DNA of 64,000 bases from Proteobacteria bacterium SG_bin9 (GTDB lineage: Bacteria; Pseudomonadota; Alphaproteobacteria; Rhizobiales; Xanthobacteraceae), in NCBI GenBank assembly GCA_002083525.1, contig LWDM01000023.1, forward strand, positions 313,693 through 377,692, given 5' to 3'. Position 1 is the stretch's first letter, and each line of letters starts with the position of its first letter. The notes below the pieces were generated by a model. It was not told where the DNA came from. It worked only from the letters and a program-made list of their open reading frames with translations, and did not search any database. Of the stretch, positions 26,368 through 35,697 are shown piece by piece. The translations under genes were made by a program, and so were the position numbers.

Positions 26368-28803
26368 GGGAATTTCGACAGCGCGTGGCGGCCCGTTGGT
26401 ACGCGCTGCCCTGTGACGCGGCGGCCAAGCCAGCGCTGAATACGGGATCGGATCGAGCGACAGCAGCGGACTGTAATAAGGATCGTTGACGATGGTCTCA
26501 AGCCATCGCGCCCGCAGCATCCTAAGTTCGCGCTGCATCCTTGCTGCTTTGTCGGACCGCTGATCGGTGCCGCGGCTGGCAGATTCAAGATGCAGAAGCC
26601 GTGCATCCGGCGTCACAACGATACGGCTTCCACGCGCGCGCAGACGCAAACAATAATCGACGTCGTTGAAGTTCACGGGAAAAGCCATCTCATCCATTCC
26701 GCCGACAGCAAGGTAGTCGGCCTTGCGCGTCAAAAGACAAGCAGCAGTCACCGCGCTGCACTCGCGCGCAACCGAAAGCATTCCGGCGTAGCCGGGATCG
26801 TCATTCATACGATCGGTGAACGCGTGCGAAGCACCTAGACCTGGTCCGAGTACAACGCCTGCATGCTGAATAATGCCGCTCGGCCACAGCAGAGTCGCAC
26901 CCACCGCGCCGACATCTGGCTCCGCAATGCGGCTGACCATCTCTGCAAGCCATGTGTCATCCAGCGCCTCGACGTCGTTGTTCAGGAGGCAGAGCAGATC
27001 GCCTTTCGCCGCACGAGCCGCGAGATTGTTGATGCGGGAAAAATTGAACGGCCCCGGCGCACGGATGACAGTCGCCTCCGCTCCATCGATTGAGGCAAGG
27101 TATTCCAGCGTTTCTCCGTCCGAAGAATCGTTGTCGGCGACGATGACTTCGGCGTCGAGACGCTCGACTGCCGGCGCGATGGTCTCAAGGCATCGGCGCA
27201 GCAGCGCGGCATGGTTGCGCGTCGGTATGATAACAGAAACGCGCTGCGGTTCGGCGTGTCTGCTGACGCGGACGGATGGCGAAGCATCAGCCGGCCTGAC
27301 CGTCACGGCGGCCGCGATACCTCTCTTGTCCAGGTGCGCGGCGGTTGCTGAAGCGAGAACCTGCGACGCGACCGAAGCATCGAGTTCCGGCAGCAGACCG
27401 AAGGAGCCGGGCAGATGCACAACGGCAGAGCGATGCTCGCCAAGCCCAACAAGTTCTTGAAACAACCGATAGAGATTGTCGGGACGTGCAGGCAAAACTT
27501 TTTCAAGATGCGCGCGCCGGGTTGCAAACAGGCAGGCGCCACTCCCCTGCTCCAGCATGCGTTCATAGTCGAAGGCAGGCAGGAGAATCGGCCATTGCTC
27601 TCCGGTTGCTCCCGAAATGGCGTAGTCAGCATAGGCCACAACCGCCTCGGGGTTGGCAGCAAAGGCCGCTACGAAAGACTCCAGAGCGTGTCCTTCAAGG
27701 CGGACCCCACACGGCGCGAAAACAAAGACGTCGCTGGCCGCGCCATCATCGCCGACCGAGAATTGGAAAAGATCTTCTCCATCGAACGACAGGAGATCCG
27801 GCGCATCGGATACCCCGACCGCAACCCAATTGATGCGAGACTGGTGCTGTAAGCTGGCGATACTGGCTTCGTCATCGCCGCGACCAACAAGCACAACTGA
27901 CACCGGACCCGCCGTCTCAGCCCGCGTCGTTTCCGGGGGGAACCGTTCCAGCCAACTCGCATAGCGAGATAACGGCAGCGAGGCCGGTATCAACTGGTCA
28001 AACAGCTCACCGCGCAACCGCTCACTGTCGACGTTTGCAAGCGACGCAATCGCGTTCTGTAGACCATCCTTGAACGCCACAAAGGTGAGCGGGCTGCCAG
28101 GAAGATCTTCACCGGACTCATCTCGAATGCAGACCGAACGCACGCGTCCGTCAGCGAAACGTTCCGGCAAATGCAGCTCGAACGCAGGTATCGCCTTGAT
28201 TGCCTCGCCTCTGTCACCGACCTGATGCCAGGTTCTCGCAAACGCCTCGACAACCGCCACACCATCGATCGATGCCGTAACTTTTGGTGCATCTGGACCA
28301 ATCGCCGGGAGCCAGCCGCAAAAGCGCAGTCCTCCGATCCACCGTACGCCACGAAGAGCAGGCAGCTGACGATCCAAATCTGGATCTTGCCGGAGGTCGA
28401 CCACCTGACCGATCGTCTCGCCGGTGTTCGCAACACGCGCTTCAACATAAGTTGCACTTGCCGCAACTCCCGCCGGCAACGCGAACGTGAACCCGAAGCA
28501 AGTATCGCCGGCACCGTCACTGGACAGCGATGGCTCAAACTCGTTGGCGACTGCAATCTGCATGGGATTGCCGTCGACAAAAAGCTGCACGACCAGCCGC
28601 TGTTGCAGATCGGACGGATCATACGCATAGCCAGTGAAAATCCGGGATTCCAACCGGTGGAATGCGGTACGCAAAATGCGAGCTCTTGGCAGAGCGTGAG
28701 CGCTGCCCCCTGCGGGTGATTCTGGCCGCACCATCTGTGCAACGTTATTGGTGTTTGCGGGCACACGCGGCTTTGTGTTGAGCGGAGAGAGACGCTTGGA
28801 CAT
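26356..28803 (-). CDS. Glycosyltransferase family 2 protein with two N-terminal GW modules
   Basis: An 815-residue protein. Two copies of the small beta module lie at residues about 50-110 (TGYAYDP at 57-63, ending CFGFTFALP) and 150-215 (FCGWLPAIG at 161-169). A middle part of about 250 residues is unassigned. The GT2 catalytic domain is at about 530-780: VSVIIPTRNHAALLRRCLET, VIVADNDSSDG, and the LNNDVEAL metal-binding motif, followed by WPSGIIQHAGVVLGPG, a block of rhamnosyl-type transferases. It is the second gene of a two-gene minus-strand operon (4-bp gap). It may add rhamnose to the surface glycan. Confidence 0.88.
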   Translation of the reverse strand: MSKRLSPLNTKPRVPANTNNVAQMVRPESPAGGSAHALPRARILRTAFHRLESRIFTGYAYDPSDLQQRLVVQLFVDGNPMQIAVANEFEPSLSSDGAGDTCFGFTFALPAGVAASATYVEARVANTGETIGQVVDLRQDPDLDRQLPALRGVRWIGGLRFCGWLPAIGPDAPKVTASIDGVAVVEAFARTWHQVGDRGEAIKAIPAFELHLPERFADGRVRSVCIRDESGEDLPGSPLTFVAFKDGLQNAIASLANVDSERLRGELFDQLIPASLPLSRYASWLERFPPETTRAETAGPVSVVLVGRGDDEASIASLQHQSRINWVAVGVSDAPDLLSFDGEDLFQFSVGDDGAASDVFVFAPCGVRLEGHALESFVAAFAANPEAVVAYADYAISGATGEQWPILLPAFDYERMLEQGSGACLFATRRAHLEKVLPARPDNLYRLFQELVGLGEHRSAVVHLPGSFGLLPELDASVASQVLASATAAHLDKRGIAAAVTVRPADASPSVRVSRHAEPQRVSVIIPTRNHAALLRRCLETIAPAVERLDAEVIVADNDSSDGETLEYLASIDGAEATVIRAPGPFNFSRINNLAARAAKGDLLCLLNNDVEALDDTWLAEMVSRIAEPDVGAVGATLLWPSGIIQHAGVVLGPGLGASHAFTDRMNDDPGYAGMLSVARECSAVTAACLLTRKADYLAVGGMDEMAFPVNFNDVDYCLRLRARGSRIVVTPDARLLHLESASRGTDQRSDKAARMQRELRMLRARWLETIVNDPYYSPLLSLDPIPYSALAWPPRHRAARTNGPPRAVEIPLGI

Positions 28804-28807
28804 CGGC

Positions 28808-31360
28808 TTAGAAGCCTCCCCAACGGGCTACGGTCGCGACGATATCGGTGACGGAGCTGCGAGGATCGATGGCGAGATCGCCATCCTCCGGAACTCGGCG
28901 GCCGAACGACCAGTCGAAATACGCAAGAGGCATTCCGAGCTTACGGGCGGCCAGTCCTACTGGATGGCCGAACAGCGGGCGCGGCAAAGGCAAGAATGCA
29001 CGCCCGATCTCGTAACGCCCCAGTAGCGCGGCATAGTCGCTAATCTCGACAGATCCAGTCACAAACGCGTTGCCGACGGCCATGAGCGAAAGATCGTCCG
29101 CCGACGCTCCGACCACGATAAACTCCTGCGCTGGAGACGCTTTGACTGCAGCCAACAAGAACTGCCGCATCAGCTGAAACTCCTCCAGCGAGCTCCCTTG
29201 CGTCATCAGTGCGATACGTCCCGAAACGCTAGGTTCAGTGAATCCCGCCGATGAAGCCATGGGCAACATCGCCTTATCCGGCCGCGGCGACATCAGAAAT
29301 TCAGCAAATTCGTTTGCTTCATCGCAAGGAGGGTTGATTTCGGCAGTCGATGCTCTCCAGCGGGCGCGCCAGTCGATGTCTCGCACCGCGACGACAGCTC
29401 GGTCTTGCCGTGTACAGCCTTCGCAAGGCGTATCGCTCGCGAGCGACGTACAGAATTGTCCGTCCGGCTTGCGCAGCGTGCCGCGCGGGCACAGCAGACC
29501 GGCATCCGCCGTCAGCACCCGCAGCGGCCGCCCAAACTCCTCAAACAGTCCTGACAACTGGCACGACATCACGCGAGGTTCGACAATCTCCACCGAACTG
29601 AAGGATGTTGCAGTCAAGTATGAGCGCAGATCATCCAGCCCCGATGCATGATTCACGTCAAACGCCAAAGAGTGCGGCATATCTGCGTTTACCGTATTGA
29701 CGTGAACATGGGTGCCCTGCTGGCTAACCCACAGCATCAATGTCTTTTGGCCGGCGGCGGTCAGTCTGCGCGCACGCTCAAGAGCGACGTCTTTGAGAAT
29801 CCCGTCGCCGCTTATGAGCAAAACATCGACATCTGCGGGAGCCAGTTTCCGTTCAATGACAGCCCTCGCATCCCGCAAAGGGTCTGCGTCCATGAAGAGT
29901 GCGCACTCCTGGCGATAGCCCGCAAATTTGGCCTCGGCGATCGAGATGTTCCGTACGACGAGCGAACGCTTGTGAGCTCCAAAGGAACGAGAACCGTGAT
30001 GGGCAACAAAGATCGACGGGGCGCAGACGTTGCGAAAGCCCTGCTCCCGCGCCCGCAAACAAAGGTCGACATCCTCTAGATAGCCACGCTGGTAAGCGCC
30101 CGAGAGGCCTCCGATCGCGTCGAGGCAACGACGGGTGACGAGCATGCAGAAGCCGATCCCGTTCGGCAGATCAATCACCCTTCCACGATTAAGCTCGGAA
30201 GCGATTCTGTCGATGTTGAGAGCCTCCGCATGCGTGGGCAACGGATTGCACTCGAACGGGACGGGAAAGCTCGTGAACTCTCCATTGTTGGAGAGCGGCG
30301 TAATCGTCCCGATACTCCGATCCGATGCCGCGATCTCCACCATACGGTCGATAAACCCCGGAGACACCAAAGTATCCGCATTCAGCAGCAGGACGTCGCC
30401 GTCAGATATGCTTGCCAGCGCACGGTTAACCGAACCGGCAAATCCGAGATTGCTGTCGTTGATCAGCAGCGTGAACCCGGCCTCGTCGCAAAAGCATTCA
30501 ACGAAGCGGGCAAGCTCGGGCTCCGGCGTCGCGTCATTGACCACAATAGTTTGACGTCCGGTCTTTCCGGAGATTTCGGGCTTGAGACTTTGCAGGCAAT
30601 CTTTCGTTGCCGCGAGATCCCCGTAAACGGGAACGATCACAGTAACGGCGTTTGGATCAGCCGAACCGGCCGGCCTCTTGCTGTCTGCGAAGCGATCGCC
30701 GCTCGCATTCGGGGCACATGCCACCTGCAGGAAGCACCTTCCCTGCAGGATCAGCTTCACCGTCTGGCCGGCATCCGATTGCGGACGCCGCAGGCTGAAT
30801 CCGGCGACACGCTCGAAAGCGCCGCCTGCGAGCGGATGGTCCGCTTCCGACAGGAGCATCAACGAGCGGCGCGCCTCCCCACCGGTGAGCGTCAGGACAG
30901 GATTGTCCACGCCATTCCAGACTGCCCATCCGGTTATCACATCGTCCAGAGTGCGCACTCCGCCTGCGGCGCTCCACATCGCGTCACGGAGAATAGCCAA
31001 TGCCTGCCTTAACGTCGGCACGTCGTCGTCCAGAGAAATAAGCTTGCTCGCCGCAGCGCGTTTCTGCGCGTCGCTCCCCCACGCCAGCATACGGCGGTTC
31101 GCCTGAAGGTCGTCAGGCGACAGGGCAAGCGCCGTGGCGACATCCGCGACCGCGCCAGCCTGATCGCCCAACCGCATCAGAGCTTCGGCGCGAAGAGCAA
31201 AGTGATGGGATTGCGCAAACGGCTGAATCCGGCATCGGCGATCCGCAAACATGAACGCTGCCCCGAAATCGCCACTCGACATCGAGGCAGCGCATAACGA
31301 CTCGAGGCTTTCGGGATGCAGATGTCTGCTCAGCGCCAATCGTTGCACGGATACACGCAC
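28808..31360 (-). CDS. Glycosyltransferase family 2 protein with N-terminal TPR-like part and GW module
   Basis: An 850-residue protein. The first about 100 residues look like TPR repeats (LRAEALMRLGDQAGAVADVA, TALALSPDDLQANRRML). A GW module follows near residues 130-210 (VITGWAVWN). The GT2 domain (about 235-480) has VTVIVPVYGDLAATKDCLQS, NDATPEP, LLLNADTLVSP and GYLEDVDLCLRAREQG. The C-terminal third resembles a degenerate GT-B domain with a four-cysteine cluster (LLCPRG, then FCTSL and CEGC), known from GT4 proteins as a metal-binding element. It is the first gene of the operon with the 815-residue enzyme. Confidence 0.86.
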   Translation of the reverse strand: MRVSVQRLALSRHLHPESLESLCAASMSSGDFGAAFMFADRRCRIQPFAQSHHFALRAEALMRLGDQAGAVADVATALALSPDDLQANRRMLAWGSDAQKRAAASKLISLDDDVPTLRQALAILRDAMWSAAGGVRTLDDVITGWAVWNGVDNPVLTLTGGEARRSLMLLSEADHPLAGGAFERVAGFSLRRPQSDAGQTVKLILQGRCFLQVACAPNASGDRFADSKRPAGSADPNAVTVIVPVYGDLAATKDCLQSLKPEISGKTGRQTIVVNDATPEPELARFVECFCDEAGFTLLINDSNLGFAGSVNRALASISDGDVLLLNADTLVSPGFIDRMVEIAASDRSIGTITPLSNNGEFTSFPVPFECNPLPTHAEALNIDRIASELNRGRVIDLPNGIGFCMLVTRRCLDAIGGLSGAYQRGYLEDVDLCLRAREQGFRNVCAPSIFVAHHGSRSFGAHKRSLVVRNISIAEAKFAGYRQECALFMDADPLRDARAVIERKLAPADVDVLLISGDGILKDVALERARRLTAAGQKTLMLWVSQQGTHVHVNTVNADMPHSLAFDVNHASGLDDLRSYLTATSFSSVEIVEPRVMSCQLSGLFEEFGRPLRVLTADAGLLCPRGTLRKPDGQFCTSLASDTPCEGCTRQDRAVVAVRDIDWRARWRASTAEINPPCDEANEFAEFLMSPRPDKAMLPMASSAGFTEPSVSGRIALMTQGSSLEEFQLMRQFLLAAVKASPAQEFIVVGASADDLSLMAVGNAFVTGSVEISDYAALLGRYEIGRAFLPLPRPLFGHPVGLAARKLGMPLAYFDWSFGRRVPEDGDLAIDPRSSVTDIVATVARWGGF

Positions 31361-31561
31361 TCTCGGAAGATGAGGAAGTTTATTCGTGTCGCCATTGATG
31401 CCGGCACGGTCGTTATGTCCAAATTAAAGCGGGCGACGGAAGCGTCGCAGCGTGAACAGCCAGTGAAGGCAATTCAAAAATAGAACCGACTAATCGAATC
31501 AATTCTCGAAACCGATTTTCAACGAGCGACCCATAACGTGCGCCTGCCCAAAACGAATTCG

Positions 31562-31573
31562 GATTGATCAATC
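31562..31573. promoter_or_regulatory. 12-bp palindrome upstream of rfbC
   Basis: GATTGATCAATC is a perfect palindrome 70 bp upstream of the rfbC start, in a 280-bp AT-rich gap between divergent glycan genes. It is a possible operator for the rfbC-rfbB-ugd side or for the glycosyltransferase operon. Confidence 0.35.
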
Positions 31574-31642
31574 ACCCGATTCGACGTCGCTAATTTTAGG
31601 CGATTTGAATCTTCGCCCTTCGGATTTAGCAAAGGCTCTCGA

Positions 31643-32254
31643 ATGACGATTTTTCAGCTCCCTCCGATGTCAACGACTCGACACGATTCCCAAATTCCTG
31701 TCCTCGTCGCAACCAAGCGCCATTCCGACGCGCGCGGTTGGTTCAGCGAAACATTCAACGAGCGATCCTTGGCCGCTTGTGGAATCGGCTGCCGCTTCGT
31801 TCAGGACAACCAGTCGATGTCGTTGCTGAAAGGAACGGTTCGCGGTTTGCATTACCAGATCCCTCCGAAATCTCAGGCTAAACTCGTTCGCGTTACGCGC
31901 GGTCGCATTCTCGATGTGGCCGTCGATATACGTCGAGACTCCCCAACCTGCGGTCAGTTCGTCTCAGCTGAACTCTCGGAAGACAACGGGCTGCAACTTT
32001 ATATTCCGGCTGGTTTCGCGCACGGCTTTTGTACGCTGGAGGACGCCACCGAGGTCTCCTACAAGGTGTCGGATTTTTACTCGCCCGATCACGATCGTGG
32101 CGTGCACTGGAACGATCCGCGAATTGCGATTCCCTGGCCGGTCACTGCAGCTGACGCCATCGTCTCCGAGAAGGACGCGGCGCAGCCCCTTCTCGATCAC
32201 CTGCAAAGTCCCTTCGCCTATTCCGGAACGCCACTCGCAGCACTCTCACTCTAA
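31643..32254 (+). CDS. rfbC: dTDP-4-dehydrorhamnose 3,5-epimerase
   Basis: A 203-residue cupin-fold enzyme. DARGWFSETFNERSL, then FVQDNQSMSLLKGTVRGLHY and the catalytic QIPPKSQAKLVRVTRGRILD match RfbC/RmlC, as does IPAGFAHGFCTLED. It converts dTDP-4-keto-6-deoxyglucose to the rhamno form. The first eight residues before MSTTRHD may be spare; the ATG at 31667 is an alternative start. It lies 8 bp upstream of rfbB and heads the right-hand sugar operon. Confidence 0.95.
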   Translation: MTIFQLPPMSTTRHDSQIPVLVATKRHSDARGWFSETFNERSLAACGIGCRFVQDNQSMSLLKGTVRGLHYQIPPKSQAKLVRVTRGRILDVAVDIRRDSPTCGQFVSAELSEDNGLQLYIPAGFAHGFCTLEDATEVSYKVSDFYSPDHDRGVHWNDPRIAIPWPVTAADAIVSEKDAAQPLLDHLQSPFAYSGTPLAALSL

Positions 32255-32262
32255 GGATTTTC

Positions 32263-33345
32263 ATGCTGTCCAAGCCCCCTCGCAAGGCCCTGGTCACCGG
32301 TGGTGCTGGGTTCATCGGCTCCGCGCTCGTTCGTCACCTCGTTGGTGATCTGGGCTGGAGCGTCACTGTCGTCGATAAGCTGACTTATGCCGGCAATCTC
32401 GCATCGCTATCGGCTGTTCAGGCTTCGCCTCATTTCCGTTTCGTCAGAGCGGACATTTGCGACGCTGCAAAAATGGCTGAGATCATCGCGACGACGGCCC
32501 CCGACGTGGTCATTCATCTCGCAGCGGAGACGCATGTAGATCGCTCCATCGATGGGCCAGCGGACTTTATCAATACCAACATTGTCGGCACCTGCACGCT
32601 CCTGGAAGCGACCCTGAAATACTGGCGCGGCCTGAGCGGCAGTCTTGCGGAAAATTTCCGCTTTCACCACGTATCGACCGATGAAGTCTACGGAAGCCTG
32701 GGTGACCACGGGAGTTTTGTTGAAACGACTCCGTACGACCCACGTTCACCTTATTCGGCAAGCAAGGCCGCGTCCGATCACTTGGTCAAGGCCTGGGGCC
32801 ACACCTACGGCCTGCCCGTCGTCATCAGCAATTGCTCGAACAACTACGGGCCGAACCAGTTTCCCGAGAAGCTGATCCCGCTGATGATCATCAAGGGCCT
32901 CGCAGGTGAGCCGTTGCCGGTTTACGGCAAAGGACACAACATCCGTGACTGGCTGTTCGTCGACGATCACGCGAAAGCGCTGGCCATTATCGCGACTCGC
33001 GGGCGTGCCGGGGAAACCTACAATGTCGGTGGTGCGGCAGAACGTCGAAATATCGACGTTGTGACCGCCATCGGCCGGCTGCTGGATGAGCTTGCGCCGC
33101 GTCCCGGCAACAATTCGCACCTCGACCTCATCAGCTATGTCGCCGATCGGCCGGGGCATGATCTTCGCTACGCGATCGACTTCACGAAACTCAGGCACGA
33201 ACTCGGCTGGACTCCGCACGAGACGTTCGAATCCGGATTGAAGCGCACCGTTCGCTGGTACCTCGACAATCGAGCCTGGTGGACGCCATTGATCGAGAAT
33301 CATCAGGCTGCTTCTCGCCGGGGCCTGACCCGGGCCGTCGCTTGA
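32263..33345 (+). CDS. rfbB: dTDP-glucose 4,6-dehydratase
   Basis: A 360-residue extended SDR enzyme. It has the NAD-binding GGAGFIGSALVRHLV, the HLAAETHVDRSIDGP block, the STDEVYGSLG segment with the catalytic Asp-Glu, and YSASKAASDHLV with the Tyr-x3-Lys pair. It makes dTDP-4-keto-6-deoxyglucose, the second step of dTDP-rhamnose synthesis. It follows rfbC closely and precedes a UDP-sugar dehydrogenase by 62 bp. Confidence 0.96.
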   Translation: MLSKPPRKALVTGGAGFIGSALVRHLVGDLGWSVTVVDKLTYAGNLASLSAVQASPHFRFVRADICDAAKMAEIIATTAPDVVIHLAAETHVDRSIDGPADFINTNIVGTCTLLEATLKYWRGLSGSLAENFRFHHVSTDEVYGSLGDHGSFVETTPYDPRSPYSASKAASDHLVKAWGHTYGLPVVISNCSNNYGPNQFPEKLIPLMIIKGLAGEPLPVYGKGHNIRDWLFVDDHAKALAIIATRGRAGETYNVGGAAERRNIDVVTAIGRLLDELAPRPGNNSHLDLISYVADRPGHDLRYAIDFTKLRHELGWTPHETFESGLKRTVRWYLDNRAWWTPLIENHQAASRRGLTRAVA

Positions 33346-33407
33346 TCCGAAGCGCCGGTAGCTGACCGTTTCTTCCCCACTCACTTCTGCGATATCCGGA
33401 GTAGCAA

Positions 33408-34799
33408 ATGCGGATTGCCATGATTGGAACGGGCTACGTGGGACTCGTCTCCGGTGCCTGCTTCGCGGATTTTGGACATCACGTCACGTGCGTGGACAAG
33501 GACCATAACAAGATCAAGGCAATCGAAGATGGCGATATGCCGATCTTCGAGCCCGGCCTCGATCAGCTGGTCGCTGAAAATCGCAAACAAGGCCGCCTCC
33601 GTTTCACCACTCAGCTCCCGGACGCGGTCCGGCAGGCTGACATTGTCTTCATCGCCGTCGGCACACCGTCACGGCGCGGTGACGGCCACGCCGACCTCAC
33701 CTATGTGCGGACGGCAGCTCGCGAAATCGCGTCAGCCATCGAAGGCTTCACGGTTGTTGTGACGAAATCGACGGTGCCGGTGGGCACGGGTGATGAAGTC
33801 GAAAGACTGATCCGCGACACCAACCCTGCTGCGGACGTTGCCGTTGCATCAAATCCCGAATTCTTGCGGGAAGGCGCGGCAATCCGCGATTTCAAGCTTC
33901 CGGATCGAATTGTTATCGGCACCGAGGACGAACGGGCACGGCAAGCTCTGTCCGAGGTCTATCGGCCGCTTTATCTCAATCAGTCGCCATTGATGTTCAC
34001 GTCGCGCCGTACGGCCGAGCTCATCAAATACGCCGCCAACGCATTCCTCGCGACAAAAATCACCTTCATCAACGAGATTGCGGATCTGGCCGAGCGCGTT
34101 GGTGCGGACGTGCAGGAGATCGCCCGCGGCATCGGCCTGGACAACCGCATTGGCCCAAAGTTTCTCAACGCGGGCCCCGGATTCGGCGGCTCCTGTTTTC
34201 CAAAAGATACTCGCGCGCTCATCAAGATCGCGCAGGACAACGACGTTCCGCTCCGAATTGTCGAAGCGGTTTTGGGTGCTAACGAGATACGTAAGCGCGC
34301 GGTCGCGCGCAGGGTTGCGGCGGTCTTCGGCGGAAACCTGCGCGGCAAGACCGTTGGGGTCCTGGGGCTGACTTTCAAACCCAACACGGACGACATGCGG
34401 GAAGCGCCATCAATTCCGTTAATTACTGCGCTTCGCGATCTCGGGGCGAATGTTCGCGCTTATGATCCCATGGGTAGCAAGCAGGCTCTTCAGGAAATTC
34501 CTGACCTGGAAATCAGCGAAGGCCCCTACGCGTGCGCGGAGAATGCTGATGCCCTCGTCATCGTCACCGAGTGGGAGCAATTCCGGGCCCTCGATCTTGA
34601 CCGGATCAAGGATCTCATGATGCATCCGATTATTGTGGATCTGCGCAATATCTACCGCCCCGAAGACATGTCCGCGCGCGGATTTCTCTATGAAAGTATT
34701 GGCCGCGGCCGGCATCAGCCGAAGATAGCGGCCATCCAATCGCCGCCGCTCGCGGTGCAAACGGCAGGATTCAGCACGATCGAGGAAATTGCGGAATAA
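33408..34799 (+). CDS. ugd: UDP-glucose 6-dehydrogenase family enzyme
   Basis: A 463-residue nucleotide sugar dehydrogenase. The NAD-binding opening is MIGTGYVGLVSGACFADFGH, the middle has TKSTVPVGTGDEVERLI and SNPEFLREGAAIRDF, and the catalytic Cys263 lies in GFGGSCFPKD. The C-terminal domain follows, with GLTFKPNTDDMREAPSI. It oxidises a UDP-hexose, most likely UDP-glucose, to the UDP-uronic acid in the cytoplasm. Together with the rhamnose pathway it supplies uronic acid for a glycan. The last about 25 residues are a Pro/Gln-rich tail not needed for activity. Confidence 0.93.
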   Translation: MRIAMIGTGYVGLVSGACFADFGHHVTCVDKDHNKIKAIEDGDMPIFEPGLDQLVAENRKQGRLRFTTQLPDAVRQADIVFIAVGTPSRRGDGHADLTYVRTAAREIASAIEGFTVVVTKSTVPVGTGDEVERLIRDTNPAADVAVASNPEFLREGAAIRDFKLPDRIVIGTEDERARQALSEVYRPLYLNQSPLMFTSRRTAELIKYAANAFLATKITFINEIADLAERVGADVQEIARGIGLDNRIGPKFLNAGPGFGGSCFPKDTRALIKIAQDNDVPLRIVEAVLGANEIRKRAVARRVAAVFGGNLRGKTVGVLGLTFKPNTDDMREAPSIPLITALRDLGANVRAYDPMGSKQALQEIPDLEISEGPYACAENADALVIVTEWEQFRALDLDRIKDLMMHPIIVDLRNIYRPEDMSARGFLYESIGRGRHQPKIAAIQSPPLAVQTAGFSTIEEIAE

Positions 34800-35236
34800 G
34801 CAGCAAAAGCCGCACGTCCGGCTCGGCAAAGCCTGCCAAATGGCGGGCACTTCCACGCGCTGAAAACGAATATCCTTGAAATCGAGACGGCGTGGCTGGG
34901 GAGCCAGTGCCTGCAACGTTAGTCTCCGACGATTTCCCAGCAAACAGGGAATTTTTCAGGGATTCTAAGCCAACCCGCGCCTCAGCACGTCGTTGAAGCG
35001 ACGAGAATAGGCCAGAACCCGACCAAGTACCCAGTTCTCGATCAGGGAATAATGCTTGTCAGAAACAGGCTATTTCCCCGGTGTATCTGGGAAAAGTTGC
35101 CTGCCGGAATGTTGCCGCCGAGCAGCGGGCCGAGCGCATCGCAAACTGGGCCGGTTGTATGTGATGCGGACAGCACCGCCGCCCCTCAAAACGAGGAGGA
35201 CGGCGATGCCATGTTATTCAGCTATTGTTTCAAGCC
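34800..35236. other. Non-coding region with repeated GGGAA motifs
   Basis: About 440 bp with no convincing gene. A weak hairpin (GCCTGCC / GGCGGGC, 34831-34848) lies 32 bp after the ugd stop and may end that transcript. Short motifs GGGAA or its complement recur at about 34936, 34947, 34958, 35044, 35073 and 35089, close together and in both orientations. No function can be given. Confidence 0.45.
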
Positions 35237-35503
35237 TTAGCAGCGACCTTGCCGTGCTAGGCCCGGAGGGCAGCCACGGCCGCGCCAGCCGACCTTGCGG
35301 CCGCGGCTCCAGCCATGGGCTCGGCCGTGTCCACGGCCCCAGCCGTGTCCGCGGCCTCGGCCGCCTTTGACTTCGATGATGTCGGCCACCGAAGCGGTAT
35401 CGCCGGCGATCACTTCGAGCGGCGTGCGCGGCAGCGCGCTGGCCGGTGCGGACATGGCAATGAACGGCAGCGCGAGCGCTGCACCGATCAGGATCTTTCT
35501 CAT
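35237..35503 (-). CDS. Small secreted Gly/Arg/His-rich protein
   Basis: An 88-residue protein with a clear signal peptide (MRKILIGAALALPFIAMSAP, cleavage after ASA). After a short acidic part (DTASVADIIEVKGG) comes a repeat of G, R, H and W (GRGHGWGRGHGRAHGWSRGR) and a tail with two cysteines (RGCPPGLARQGRC). The frame extends upstream, but the ATG at 35503 with a GAGGGAC site is preferred. No known domain is recognised. The repetitive basic tail may bind metal or polysaccharide or be a precursor for modification; all this is speculative. Confidence 0.6.
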   Translation of the reverse strand: MRKILIGAALALPFIAMSAPASALPRTPLEVIAGDTASVADIIEVKGGRGRGHGWGRGHGRAHGWSRGRKVGWRGRGCPPGLARQGRC

Positions 35504-35697
35504 CACAAGTCCCTCCAGGTTGTGAACGTCGAACGTCCGGTGACCCAATCGGTTCCCGCACCGGCCGCACGCGTACAGTCTGCCCGTTCGGATGAACGCG
35601 GCATGACGAGGGGAGTCAGGCTGCGTTGTTGAAGGCGGTGCCTCGGCCCTAGCGGAGGCTGCAGCCGAAAGATAAGGTTTCGCATTGCTTCATTGAA

